64,000 nt of DNA from Bradyrhizobium erythrophlei (GTDB lineage Bacteria; Pseudomonadota; Alphaproteobacteria; Rhizobiales; Xanthobacteraceae): the NCBI GenBank assembly GCA_900129675.1, contig FSRD01000001.1, forward strand, positions 8,359,501 through 8,423,500, written 5' to 3'. The notes under the pieces are model-generated. The model searched no databases, was not told the origin of the DNA, and worked only from the letters and a program-made list of their open reading frames with translations. Below are positions 54,137-61,883 of the stretch, piece after piece; the first letter of the stretch is position 1, and every line of letters starts with the position of its first letter. Made by a program: the position numbers and the translations under genes.

Positions 54137-54649
54137 CTATTTCAATTGCGTGTTGGCAATCGGCATGATCGAAGCGACGTGCCAGCCATTTGCGTCATGA
54201 ACGAATGTCTGGCTGATCAGAAACTTGTTGTCCTGCGACGGCTGGCCCGGCAAGCCTCGCGTGAAAACGATGGGGACGAGAATCTGCATCACGTCGTTCG
54301 AGATCACGGTGGCATGAAATTGCGACATGTCGGGTTCGAGATGCCACGTGCCTTGGTAATATTCCCTGAAGCGATCGGCTACGGCTTCGCGCCCTCTGGT
54401 TTCGACGCCTCGGCCGTACCACAGCATGCCCGGCGAATTCCACAGCATCGCCTTTACCTCGTTCGCGTCATGCGCATTTTGCGCGGCAACGAATTTGGCG
54501 AAGAACGCGCGCGCCTCGGTTTCGTCCGTGGCGGCGGAGGCATTGGCGCCGAGCACGGCCATCATGACGACGGCGAGAACCGCGGTCGCGGTCGAAAGCC
54601 TTGACGTAGATCGTTCTGACTGACGCACAGCTGACAGTTGGCTGCCCAT
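54137..54649 (-). CDS. Secreted SnoaL/SgcJ-like (NTF2 fold) protein
   Basis: A 170-residue protein with signal segment (STATAVLAVVMMAVLGANASA) and an NTF2-like domain: EARAFFAKFVAAQNAHDANE and REYYQGTWHLEP, typical of SgcJ/EcaC/SnoaL-like proteins with a cone-shaped ligand pocket. Function unknown. ATG 54649 is preceded by GGGAGCGG; the frame continues upstream but into a TetR promoter. Divergent from the TetR gene. Confidence 0.82.
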   Translation of the reverse strand: MGSQLSAVRQSERSTSRLSTATAVLAVVMMAVLGANASAATDETEARAFFAKFVAAQNAHDANEVKAMLWNSPGMLWYGRGVETRGREAVADRFREYYQGTWHLEPDMSQFHATVISNDVMQILVPIVFTRGLPGQPSQDNKFLISQTFVHDANGWHVASIMPIANTQLK

Positions 54650-54663
54650 AACACCGCTCCCAT

Positions 54664-54715
54664 TAATGATAGTCATCATGATCATATTCATGATATACGT
54701 CATGTATAAAGTAAA
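54664..54715. promoter_or_regulatory. AT-rich palindromic operator candidate for the TetR protein
   Basis: TGATAGTCATCATGATCATA followed by TTCATGATATACGTCATG holds repeated CATGA/TCATG half sites within an AT-rich island in otherwise GC-rich DNA. It lies between divergent starts at 54649 and 54735, the place where a TetR repressor would control both. Confidence 0.6.
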
Positions 54716-54734
54716 ACGGTTTGGAGGCGCGCAC

Positions 54735-55286
54735 GTGAAAGTGAGCAGGGAGCAGGTTGCAGAGCACCGGACACGGATCCTGGACGCCGCCGCGCGGCTG
54801 TTCCGGCTGCGCGGCTTCGACGACGTCACCGTGGCGGAAGTGATGAAGGAAGCCGGCCTGACGCACGGCGCTTTTTATGGGCACTTTCAGTCCAAGGAAG
54901 CGCTCATCGCGGAAGCGGTTGGGCAAGCCCTGCCCCCGGCTCCCGATAAAACTCGTCCGCGCCGCCCGGCGGCGGATTATGCCGACGGCTATCTCAGCGT
55001 CAGGCACCGCGACAACCGGGGCACCTCCTGTCTGTTTTCAAGCCTGGGAACGGAAGCCGCGCGTGGCTCGGCCGATCTCCGGCACAGAATGACGGAGGCC
55101 GTCCGCAGCCGGATCGATCACCTCAGCGTTGAGGCGGATGGCGACACACCCAAAGAGAAACGGCGCGCAGGAATCGCCGCCTGGTCAGCCATGGTCGGCG
55201 CCATGGTGCTGGCGCGTCTCGTCGACGACGAGCGGCTGTCGAAGGAAATCCTGAAGCAGACACGCGCGTCCCTGCCGTTGAAATAG
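54735..55286 (+). CDS. TetR/AcrR-family transcriptional regulator
   Basis: A 183-residue TetR-type repressor. HTH: RILDAAARLFRLRGFDDVTV then AEVMKEAGLTHGAFYGHFQS. The C-terminal part (GTSCLFSSLGTEAARGS) is the ligand-binding domain. GTG 54735, after TTGGAGG, gives the usual family start VKVSREQVAEHR; an upstream in-frame ATG would translate the operator. It probably controls itself and the divergent SnoaL-like gene. Confidence 0.88.
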   Translation: MKVSREQVAEHRTRILDAAARLFRLRGFDDVTVAEVMKEAGLTHGAFYGHFQSKEALIAEAVGQALPPAPDKTRPRRPAADYADGYLSVRHRDNRGTSCLFSSLGTEAARGSADLRHRMTEAVRSRIDHLSVEADGDTPKEKRRAGIAAWSAMVGAMVLARLVDDERLSKEILKQTRASLPLK

Positions 55287-55364
55287 GTCCTGGAACCTCA
55301 GAGCGGACGTCGATCGCGACATGCCGCCCCGCCGGCTGAGCGCTTCGACACCAGACTCCGTATC

Positions 55365-56264
55365 TCATTGCTTGAAACAATGCTCGCGATGCCATCTCAG
55401 GAAATGCGGATGTGGACGATCCGACAGACGCCGCGGCGCAAGCGCGCGGCCGGATTTATTAATTATCGACCGCACTCCTTGCGGATCGTTCGTCTGTCGA
55501 GAGATCAATATCTCCAAGTCGTCAGCCAAGCTAATAAGACCACGATCAAACATCCAATGCGCCGTGCCTGAAAGGGCAATCCCGTTGCTGATAATATCTG
55601 GCCCGCTCGCTTCGACCGAACGGATGTGCGCCGCAGCGACTTCGGCCCGCCCTCGCCCATTGATGAACTTTAGGCCTGTGATGGCGCAGCGCTCATCATA
55701 CGCGCGCAGCACAACACGACGGAAGACTCTATCGCGTAAAATCCTCGATACGGTGACGCTAGTACGGTCACGCTGCTGGTCAAATTCAAAAGGCGTCTGC
55801 TCCTCGTCAAAACCAGCCGATGACAGGGCGTCGTCGAGCCGGGGCAACAGAGGCACCCTTTCCTCAAAGCCGAGATCGACTATTCTCTTAAAATCGCTGG
55901 GAGAGATTGGGCGGACCGCCGATTGAGCGCGTCCGGAAATCCGTCCTTGGTCATTGAGAACCCCTTGCTCTATTGGTCCTGTGGCTCCGTTGAAAGGGAC
56001 CGGATTAGCAAAATCGAGATAGCTTCCGGGCTCAATCAAAGCGAGATACATTCCGGGAGCGCCAGGATCGGAAATGACTTCACGAACCTTTGCAATTGCA
56101 AAGTAGCCTCGCGTCTCCGCGATCTTGCGCGGCTCATAATAGATTATCCAATCCCCGACACAGGCCTCAACGCGACGCAGATACTGGCTGGGAAATTGAT
56201 ATTGTTCAGCTGGACTGTCGTCGTAGATCGAGTCTGAGCGATGAATGAATACCCCAAATCCCAT
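55365..56264 (-). CDS. HNH endonuclease with N-terminal PUA/EVE-like domain
   Basis: A 299-residue protein. The first ~100 residues (FIHRSDSIYDDSPAEQYQFP, GDWIIYYEPRK, RGYFAIAKVREV) look like a PUA/EVE-like domain, which in other proteins reads modified bases. The C-terminal HNH_2-type nuclease has CAITGL, AAAHIRSVEASGPD, NGIALSGTAHWMFDRGL. It is probably a restriction-type enzyme, possibly modification-dependent. Inference from domains only. It is alone, next to the putative island boundary. Confidence 0.8.
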   Translation of the reverse strand: MGFGVFIHRSDSIYDDSPAEQYQFPSQYLRRVEACVGDWIIYYEPRKIAETRGYFAIAKVREVISDPGAPGMYLALIEPGSYLDFANPVPFNGATGPIEQGVLNDQGRISGRAQSAVRPISPSDFKRIVDLGFEERVPLLPRLDDALSSAGFDEEQTPFEFDQQRDRTSVTVSRILRDRVFRRVVLRAYDERCAITGLKFINGRGRAEVAAAHIRSVEASGPDIISNGIALSGTAHWMFDRGLISLADDLEILISRQTNDPQGVRSIINKSGRALAPRRLSDRPHPHFLRWHREHCFKQ

Positions 56265-56365
56265 AGCTTTTCAGTACGACCTTTCCCGAAATCTATTTAG
56301 TCCTTGCGACAACTCTCCAGAAAATAAAACTTTGGGCGCTTAATTCGCGCAGGCGACTTCGCCCC

Positions 56366-56383
56366 CTACTCCCACTCAATCGT
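56366..56383 (-). other. guaA 3'-end-like sequence, candidate att site
   Basis: CTACTCCCACTCAATCGT reads on the minus strand as ACG ATT GAG TGG GAG TAG, i.e. T-I-E-W-E-stop, the end of GMP synthase (KPPxTIEWE). The rest of guaA is absent. Genomic islands often integrate at the 3' end of guaA and leave such a partial copy at the far end. Confidence 0.6.
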
Positions 56384-56880
56384 TTACGGCGACATCTCCG
56401 CGTTGATTTACAAGCACAAATTCACAAAGCTGACGGTCAAATCCCGACGGTATATCCGCCCGAATTTTTTGGTCTTGAATTCACAGAAACATTTTTCGCG
56501 TTTGGACTATTGGCCACTTCAGCAACTATCGGAGTCAATCGATGAAGTGGCGTGTTGCCGAGCCGAAATGGCCACTGTCTGGGTCATCGCCACTTTCCGT
56601 GCGATACCGTCAATGATTGAGACGCGACGATCCGAAGACGGGTCATCGCATTGTCGCGAGGTGAATCAGGACTCTGGAATGCAGATCGGCGTCCAAACCC
56701 TACCCAATTCAGGTAGTCGGAGAGAACTACCTGCGTTCCTCCCCGACGGGACTTATCTAAGTTTCAGATCTCGGTCGCGTAATTTTCAGGGCCACTCAGG
56801 TTTGAGAGCGCGTGGCGGACGTTCCTGTCGAAACGGACGCAACCTGGCTCTCAGGTGTGGCGGAAACAACGGCTTTTGGT
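56384..56880. other. Gene-poor stretch inside the putative island
   Basis: About 500 bp without a credible gene. A 161-codon open frame at 56403-56888 has no recognisable features and atypical composition. A perfect 8-bp hairpin CAGGTAGT-N8-ACTACCTG lies at 56710-56733. The base composition is less GC-rich than the core part of the window. Confidence 0.5.
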
Positions 56881-57708
56881 TCACTTGAAAAAGTAAGCCA
56901 CACGGTCAGCCACTGAAGCGAACAACCAGCATACCATCGCGAGAAGCACCATTGCGAACAGCGGTGCGGCTCGCATAGTTCGATTAACAATCTCAACAGC
57001 TAAACGAGTGGAACCTCGCGGTTCGGGGCGGGGTATGTATCCCGAACGCCACCCCATCTGTCGAGCAGCAAAGCACACCTCTTCGGGTGAAAGATAGCCT
57101 AGCGACGTGTAGTTCCGAATTTGATCGCCAGAACGGTAGCGTCTAAATTCAGCAATCAACTTCTCTGAAAATCGCGAGGGTGCCCCCACCTCAACGTAAT
57201 CCGCTCCCACTACATAGATGTCGCGATAACCTAACCACATCGCTGTCAGATCAACGGCGGGCTCCTCTGACCGAAGTGGATGCCGAAGACCCTCCAGGAC
57301 GATATGCGCCATTTCATGGGCGATAGCCTGAATAACGCTCTCGTATCCACTGCAATCCAGGAACGATTTTCGGATGAAGATAGTGGCAGTAGTCTTCTCG
57401 AACTCCCGGCTATTCAACGGAGGCATAGGGACAGGAAGCGACACCCACGCAGGGGCATCCTTCTTCGGCAAACTGGGATCGTCCCCTCTGTTTACAAGGC
57501 CCACTCTTAGCCTCAGCTTCAATTTCATGCTGTCGCGCACAAACTTCACAACGCCTGTATAGTCCTGCGCTTCATAGAGCTGGCGCAGTAACGGCGATTG
57601 AATTTGCGTTGTCACCTGAGACATCGATGCGCGGAGCACTTCTAGATGCGACCGGATCATCTTATCGCGAAAGGGCTTGACCTCGGCTGCCGTCACTTGC
57701 TGCTCCAA
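56881..57708 (-). CDS. Membrane-anchored HExxH zinc metallopeptidase-like protein
   Basis: A protein of up to 275 residues. The zinc motif is IAHEMAHIVLEG (about residue 130), followed ~20 residues later by the acidic EEPAVDLTAMWLGY that could supply the third ligand, and a C-terminal transmembrane helix (FAMVLLAMVCWLFASVA). The start is unclear: TTG 57708 or ATG 57660. Upstream, a different frame beginning ATG 57806 (MQPSARKKNKQTKTPEW) and a second frame (LLALLLTAVFGAA) look like a signal/anchor, so the N-terminus may be frameshifted. It is last in the minus-strand cluster. Confidence 0.65.
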   Translation of the reverse strand: MEQQVTAAEVKPFRDKMIRSHLEVLRASMSQVTTQIQSPLLRQLYEAQDYTGVVKFVRDSMKLKLRLRVGLVNRGDDPSLPKKDAPAWVSLPVPMPPLNSREFEKTTATIFIRKSFLDCSGYESVIQAIAHEMAHIVLEGLRHPLRSEEPAVDLTAMWLGYRDIYVVGADYVEVGAPSRFSEKLIAEFRRYRSGDQIRNYTSLGYLSPEEVCFAARQMGWRSGYIPRPEPRGSTRLAVEIVNRTMRAAPLFAMVLLAMVCWLFASVADRVAYFFK

Positions 57709-57932
57709 ACACGGCAGTCAGAAGCAGGGCGAGCAATACTAAAAGCGACTTTCGTCCACTCCGGTGTCTTCGTTTGCTTGTTCTTCTTACGTGCCGATGG
57801 TTGCATTTGCGCAAAATCCGATGATTGCCGTGCTGGCGAAAAATTCTGGAAGAGTTTGCGATGAACAGGAAACGTCCTGCGTTCGCAGTACGCCGAAACT
57901 ACGTAGACCGGCTGAGGCCGAAGAGGATCGGG

Positions 57933-58397
57933 TTAGGCAATCTCTGGCGCTTCAATCAATACGGGACCGTGGGGAATGAACTCGGTCAGATACCGCTTTG
58001 GCTTTTCGGATCCCCGGAGGCTGGAAATCCTGATCGGAGACTCAAGCAGGCGCAGGCTGTCGACTTCCCAAAACAGGATCCAATTCCCTTTGTTATCGAG
58101 GGGATACTTCAGAGTACTCTCCGGGCGGTACATCATTCCGTCTTTGTGCGCTCCATTTCTTGCGACTGATGAACCAAGATATCGAGCCGCCCAGGTGACG
58201 CTGGGTGGATTGATAGGGCGCACTGGATCGGACGCGTAGATCAAAACATCGCATCTTTCCTCGGAGAGTATGGAATCGAGGCTGTTGAATAGCTCCCAAT
58301 TTCTACTGCCGAACGCAACCTTGCCTGCTCGTTGCAGTGTTCTTGTGCCCGAAAGCAAATGTTCTTCCGGAACTGAGGCTAGAAGGGCTACCGGCAT
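57933..58397 (-). CDS. Small protein of unknown function, possibly PUA/EVE-like
   Basis: A 154-residue protein without signal or membrane helices. Stretches such as CDVLIYASDPVRPINPPS, GNWILFWEVDSLRLLESPIR and FIPHGPVLIEAPEI have the alternating beta pattern of PUA-like small domains, but this is impression only. It lies 75 bp downstream of the predicted PD-(D/E)XK nuclease gene on the same strand and 224 bp upstream of the protease gene. Confidence 0.55.
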   Translation of the reverse strand: MPVALLASVPEEHLLSGTRTLQRAGKVAFGSRNWELFNSLDSILSEERCDVLIYASDPVRPINPPSVTWAARYLGSSVARNGAHKDGMMYRPESTLKYPLDNKGNWILFWEVDSLRLLESPIRISSLRGSEKPKRYLTEFIPHGPVLIEAPEIA

Positions 58398-58472
58398 TGA
58401 TATGTCCCTCGGCTGGTTATTCCCGGAGAAGCGACCATGCTCTTCCAATTCGTTCGATCTCGCGGCGCACGA

Positions 58473-59504
58473 TCACACAATAGCGCCATCCTCCGCTGGC
58501 CTCACCCGGGAGAGAACGAAATCATCACCCGCCTTCTCCGGAAAGGATGCAATCCGGAAGACCTCGAAGCGGACCGGCCGATCCTCCCAGCGCCGCGATG
58601 CTGCCAGGTTCAACCTGGCGATGATACCAGGGTGCCGAAGCAGAGGATGAATCGATGGCGCAAGCAATACGGCGCTGATGTCCAGGCAATTAGCGAGCTG
58701 GTCCCGCGTGATCGCTGTGTTTCGCTCGCGAGATCCGCCTTCAAATTCGAACCGGCCATTTAGCGCATCGCGCATCACGCTGGAGTAGAATATCAGTTCC
58801 GACAGGGCCCCGACCTTGTTGTTTCCCCGCTTTTTCAGTTCGACAAGGACAAGCGTGCGTCCCCTGATTCCCATAAGGTCGATTGCACTCTTTCCGCCCG
58901 AGAAAACACGGCTGTCCCTAGAGACGCTTTCATGAAACAGCCCGACGGGCCATTGCCGCATCACCCTGTCGAGGCCCAGTTCGGCCCGGAAGGCCGGCGA
59001 GATCTCCAGCGCCATTTCGAGGTCGCGCTCCGAGTGGCTTGCCGGATTTGCTATTATCGCCTCGAAGCGCGTCGCCAGCTCACTGTCAATCAAGTCAGAA
59101 CGATCGCCTGGTTCATTCAGGAACAGTCGTCCCTTGCTGCTCACGACCGTGGAACGGGTTGCGACAGAGCTGTCGATTGAGATCTCTTCAGGAAACAGTT
59201 CGGCGAACCTCGCGAGGCGATACAGAAGCCGTTCAAAATGAAGCAGGCCCTCCCGATCGCCTAGCTCTTCGTCCAGCCGTATGGCGACCCTCTTCACTCC
59301 GCAGTGACAAAGCAATGCGAGAGACCAGGCTTCGAACGCTGCGGCGTCACCCTGCATGTTTTCATAAAGGCCCTTGGTCCTGATGGTAAGCGTGACCAGA
59401 TTCTGGCTTCCCTCGACACCCATCTCGTCCTCGTTCGGAAACCTGCAATTCGAAAAGTCGTCGCTGCGCCGAAGCAGATTTTCCCAGTCGCGATTGCAGA
59501 GCAT
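58473..59504 (-). CDS. Predicted PD-(D/E)XK-superfamily nuclease
   Basis: A 343-residue protein with no known family name. In the second half SGGKSAIDLMGIRGRTLVLV leads into ELKKRGNNKVGALSELIFYS. The Asp of AIDLMG, then about 12 residues later ELKK, is the D...(D/E)xK pattern of restriction-like nucleases, and the following helix with SELIFY is typical. The N-terminal ~180 residues are unassigned. ATG 59504 lies 48 bp after the beta-CASP gene stop, so they form one unit. Confidence 0.6.
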   Translation of the reverse strand: MLCNRDWENLLRRSDDFSNCRFPNEDEMGVEGSQNLVTLTIRTKGLYENMQGDAAAFEAWSLALLCHCGVKRVAIRLDEELGDREGLLHFERLLYRLARFAELFPEEISIDSSVATRSTVVSSKGRLFLNEPGDRSDLIDSELATRFEAIIANPASHSERDLEMALEISPAFRAELGLDRVMRQWPVGLFHESVSRDSRVFSGGKSAIDLMGIRGRTLVLVELKKRGNNKVGALSELIFYSSVMRDALNGRFEFEGGSRERNTAITRDQLANCLDISAVLLAPSIHPLLRHPGIIARLNLAASRRWEDRPVRFEVFRIASFPEKAGDDFVLSRVRPAEDGAIV

Positions 59505-59552
59505 GAAATTAGGCCCTCCCCCTGATTCCGGAATGAACTTGTTTTGCGGATT

Positions 59553-60806
59553 CTAGACATCGATCCATTCGCCGTCGTCGACCAGCATCACGTTGTCGAA
59601 TAGCTCAGGAAACCGGAGACGTTCAAAGGTGTGAACCGGAATGAGGCGACTGGGCGAAACGGCCATGGCAAGGCGTTTGAGGTCGCCAGGGCTGGCATGC
59701 CCCGAAGTATGGACCACTTCAAAGGGAATATCGCGACGTTCGCAGTCGGCCCGAAGTGCTGCTCCTGGACTACCGTCCCTGAGATACCCATCCCACTGGG
59801 ACCAGAACAACCTTGCTCCGGCGAGCGCGTTTGCGACGTCGGGATCGCTCATCATCCAGCCGCGAAACAGCATGACCGAACGGGCACCAAACTCCGCCAG
59901 CTGTCCTGGCCAGATCCTGAATGCCCGATAGCTGTCCACGAGAGAAGCGATCCCCTTTTGCTTCAATTGCCGGCGCTGCCTTTGCGGGATGAAGACCGCG
60001 AGGTTAGGCCAGCCAGCGACGGGCTTCGGAATGCCGTCGGCCCCCGTCGCTTTCAAAACCTCCGCCGCATAAGCGTCGACTATCAGTGTTCGTCCGGTCC
60101 GCTTCGCTGCCCTGTAGACAGTCACCACCCTGTCGATGTTTTGCGCCGAGCAGGCGACCAATGCGATTCCCGGCGTCTCTCTGAACCTTTCGACAAATAC
60201 CTCCTCGAGAGCCTCCTCGCTTGGAAACGCCTCATCCTGCGCCAGGCGGCCGAGGCTTGAGCCTTCCATCAGCATGACATCAATGTCTCGTGGCGGGTTA
60301 TGGAGGAGAGCCTCAAACAGGCTGGCCTTCCGGCCATGTGCCCTCAGATCTCCGGAATAAAACAGCCGCTTGCCGTCTGCCTCGATTTCGATCGCATAAG
60401 CGTCGAACCCGGAATGGTCCACAAGGCGCGGCAGGACGGCGAAGGGGCCTATCTGGATTCGCTGTCCGTGCTCAAGGTGCTGTGCCGCCTTCAGGGCGAC
60501 CCCGTCAGGAATGAAATCGGCGGCAGCCCGCATGATTCTTTCGGTACCCCTGCCCATCACAAGCGGAATCCGCGGGCTGGCCCTGGGCACGAGCCCCCAG
60601 TGATCCCTGTGTCCGTGAGACAGGACGATTGCGAGAAGACCCGAACTGCCGTCCCCAAGCCCGTCGACTCCGGGAAGAGGTGCCGATGCAGGATCCGCAG
60701 CGTCCAGGGGCAGGCCCAGGTCGAGCAGGATTCTCGAAGCTGCACTTTCCAGTTCGATGCATGTGCCGCCGATCTCGCGCGTTCCCCGATGAATTCTTAT
60801 TCGCAC
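59553..60806 (-). CDS. Beta-CASP / metallo-beta-lactamase-fold nuclease (RNase J-like core)
   Basis: A 417-residue protein. MBL motifs: ILLDLGLPLD (motif 1), LSHGHRDHWGLV (HxHxDH), PRLVDHSGFDAYAI and LFYSGDLRAHGRK. Beta-CASP motifs follow: TLIVDAYAAEVL (A), VVHTSGHASPGDL (B), IPVHTFERLRF (C). This is the RNase J/CPSF73 catalytic core without the C-terminal RNase J domain (RNase J is ~555 residues). It is probably an RNA or DNA nuclease. It starts with GTG at 60806 after AAGGGGATAGG. Confidence 0.88.
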   Translation of the reverse strand: MRIRIHRGTREIGGTCIELESAASRILLDLGLPLDAADPASAPLPGVDGLGDGSSGLLAIVLSHGHRDHWGLVPRASPRIPLVMGRGTERIMRAAADFIPDGVALKAAQHLEHGQRIQIGPFAVLPRLVDHSGFDAYAIEIEADGKRLFYSGDLRAHGRKASLFEALLHNPPRDIDVMLMEGSSLGRLAQDEAFPSEEALEEVFVERFRETPGIALVACSAQNIDRVVTVYRAAKRTGRTLIVDAYAAEVLKATGADGIPKPVAGWPNLAVFIPQRQRRQLKQKGIASLVDSYRAFRIWPGQLAEFGARSVMLFRGWMMSDPDVANALAGARLFWSQWDGYLRDGSPGAALRADCERRDIPFEVVHTSGHASPGDLKRLAMAVSPSRLIPVHTFERLRFPELFDNVMLVDDGEWIDV

Positions 60807-61042
60807 CCTATCCCCTTAACGAAACGACGTCCGAGCTCCTGAGCCGCAGGCTCAGGCTCGGCTCGTTAGCCTTGCCCCCGGCCGTCATGCCCCATCCGGG
60901 TCAGTAGCGTGACGAGCAGCTCCCATAGATTCAAACGAGGCCCGGAGAAATTTACACTTTATGGAACATTTCGGAAAAATTTCTTTCTGGCTACAGAGTT
61001 AGTGCCCGTGCCATTTCTCCCGATGAATGGTGGGCTGGAACA
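60807..61042. promoter_or_regulatory. Divergent control region of the island cluster, with stem-loop
   Basis: 236 bp between the GTG of the beta-CASP gene and the ATG of the phosphoesterase gene. An 8-bp perfect stem CCTGAGCC-GCA-GGCTCAGG lies at 60838-60856, and an AT-rich run (AAATTTACACTTTATGGAAC) at 60949-60968. Either could be an operator or promoter, possibly for the WYL regulator encoded at 63012. Confidence 0.45.
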
Positions 61043-61750
61043 ATGGATGATCTGATCACATTTGCAATCGGTGACATCCATGGTTGCTTTGAAAAACTGG
61101 CGAAGCTTGTGGCTGCGTGCGCCTCGGCAGGAGCCGGAAGACGCAACCGGTTTGTCTTCATTGGCGATTACGTCGACCGGGGGCCGGACAGCAGCAGGGT
61201 GCTGGAGTTTCTGATCAATAGGCAGCTGCGCGAGGAGGACCGCTTCGTCTGCCTGCAGGGAAATCATGATGACATGCTGATGCGGGCCGCCCGCGAAGAC
61301 CGCACCGACTCTGACCTGATGAACTGGTGGGCAAATGGCGGGGAGCAAACGCTGGACAGTTATGGCGTCAATGATCCCTGTGATCTTCCCGCCAACCATC
61401 TGGCCTGGCTCGAATCGCTGCCGCTGACGTTCATCGACCAGCACCGCATTTTCGTGCACGCAGGAATCCGGCCGGGCGTCCCGATCCAGGATCAGACCAA
61501 AGAAGACCTGCTGTGGATACGGGAGCCGTTCCTGAGTTCTGAGGTGGACCACGATGCGTTTGTCGTTCACGGGCACACCCCGACGCAATCGAGACTGCCC
61601 GAGCTCCGTCCAAATCGTCTTAATCTCGATACGGGAGCCTGCTTCGGCGGCACGTTGACGGCCGCAGTATTTACTGGCGCAGAGCGCCTGCCGGCGTTGT
61701 TCATCAACAGCGACGGGCATTCCTGGCAACCCCGGGGCAAGCGGAAATAG
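61043..61750 (+). CDS. PPP-family metallophosphoesterase (PrpE/Ap4A-hydrolase-like)
   Basis: A 235-residue calcineurin-like enzyme with all core motifs: FAIGDIHGCFEKL (residues 7-19), FIGDYVDRGPDSSR, LQGNHDDML and later VHGHTPTQS. These bind two metals. Relatives are serine/threonine or tyrosine phosphatases and symmetrical diadenosine tetraphosphatases (ApaH); substrate undetermined. It is the first plus-strand gene of the divergent cluster. Confidence 0.92.
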   Translation: MDDLITFAIGDIHGCFEKLAKLVAACASAGAGRRNRFVFIGDYVDRGPDSSRVLEFLINRQLREEDRFVCLQGNHDDMLMRAAREDRTDSDLMNWWANGGEQTLDSYGVNDPCDLPANHLAWLESLPLTFIDQHRIFVHAGIRPGVPIQDQTKEDLLWIREPFLSSEVDHDAFVVHGHTPTQSRLPELRPNRLNLDTGACFGGTLTAAVFTGAERLPALFINSDGHSWQPRGKRK

Positions 61751-61883
61751 CCGATTGAGTGACGTCATAGCCCAACGCTAACGGCACAACCGGGCGGCCG
61801 GACTACCGGGAAGCCCGTCGCTCGGCGTGCGTCCAAATCTGACGTATTGGTCTTCTAATCCAAGGCTCCAGATGGAGCTCACA

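Noticed and set aside
56403..56888. 161-codon plus-strand frame in the island's left part
   Set aside because: No domain, no clear ribosome binding site, and composition unlike the neighbours; left as gene-poor DNA.
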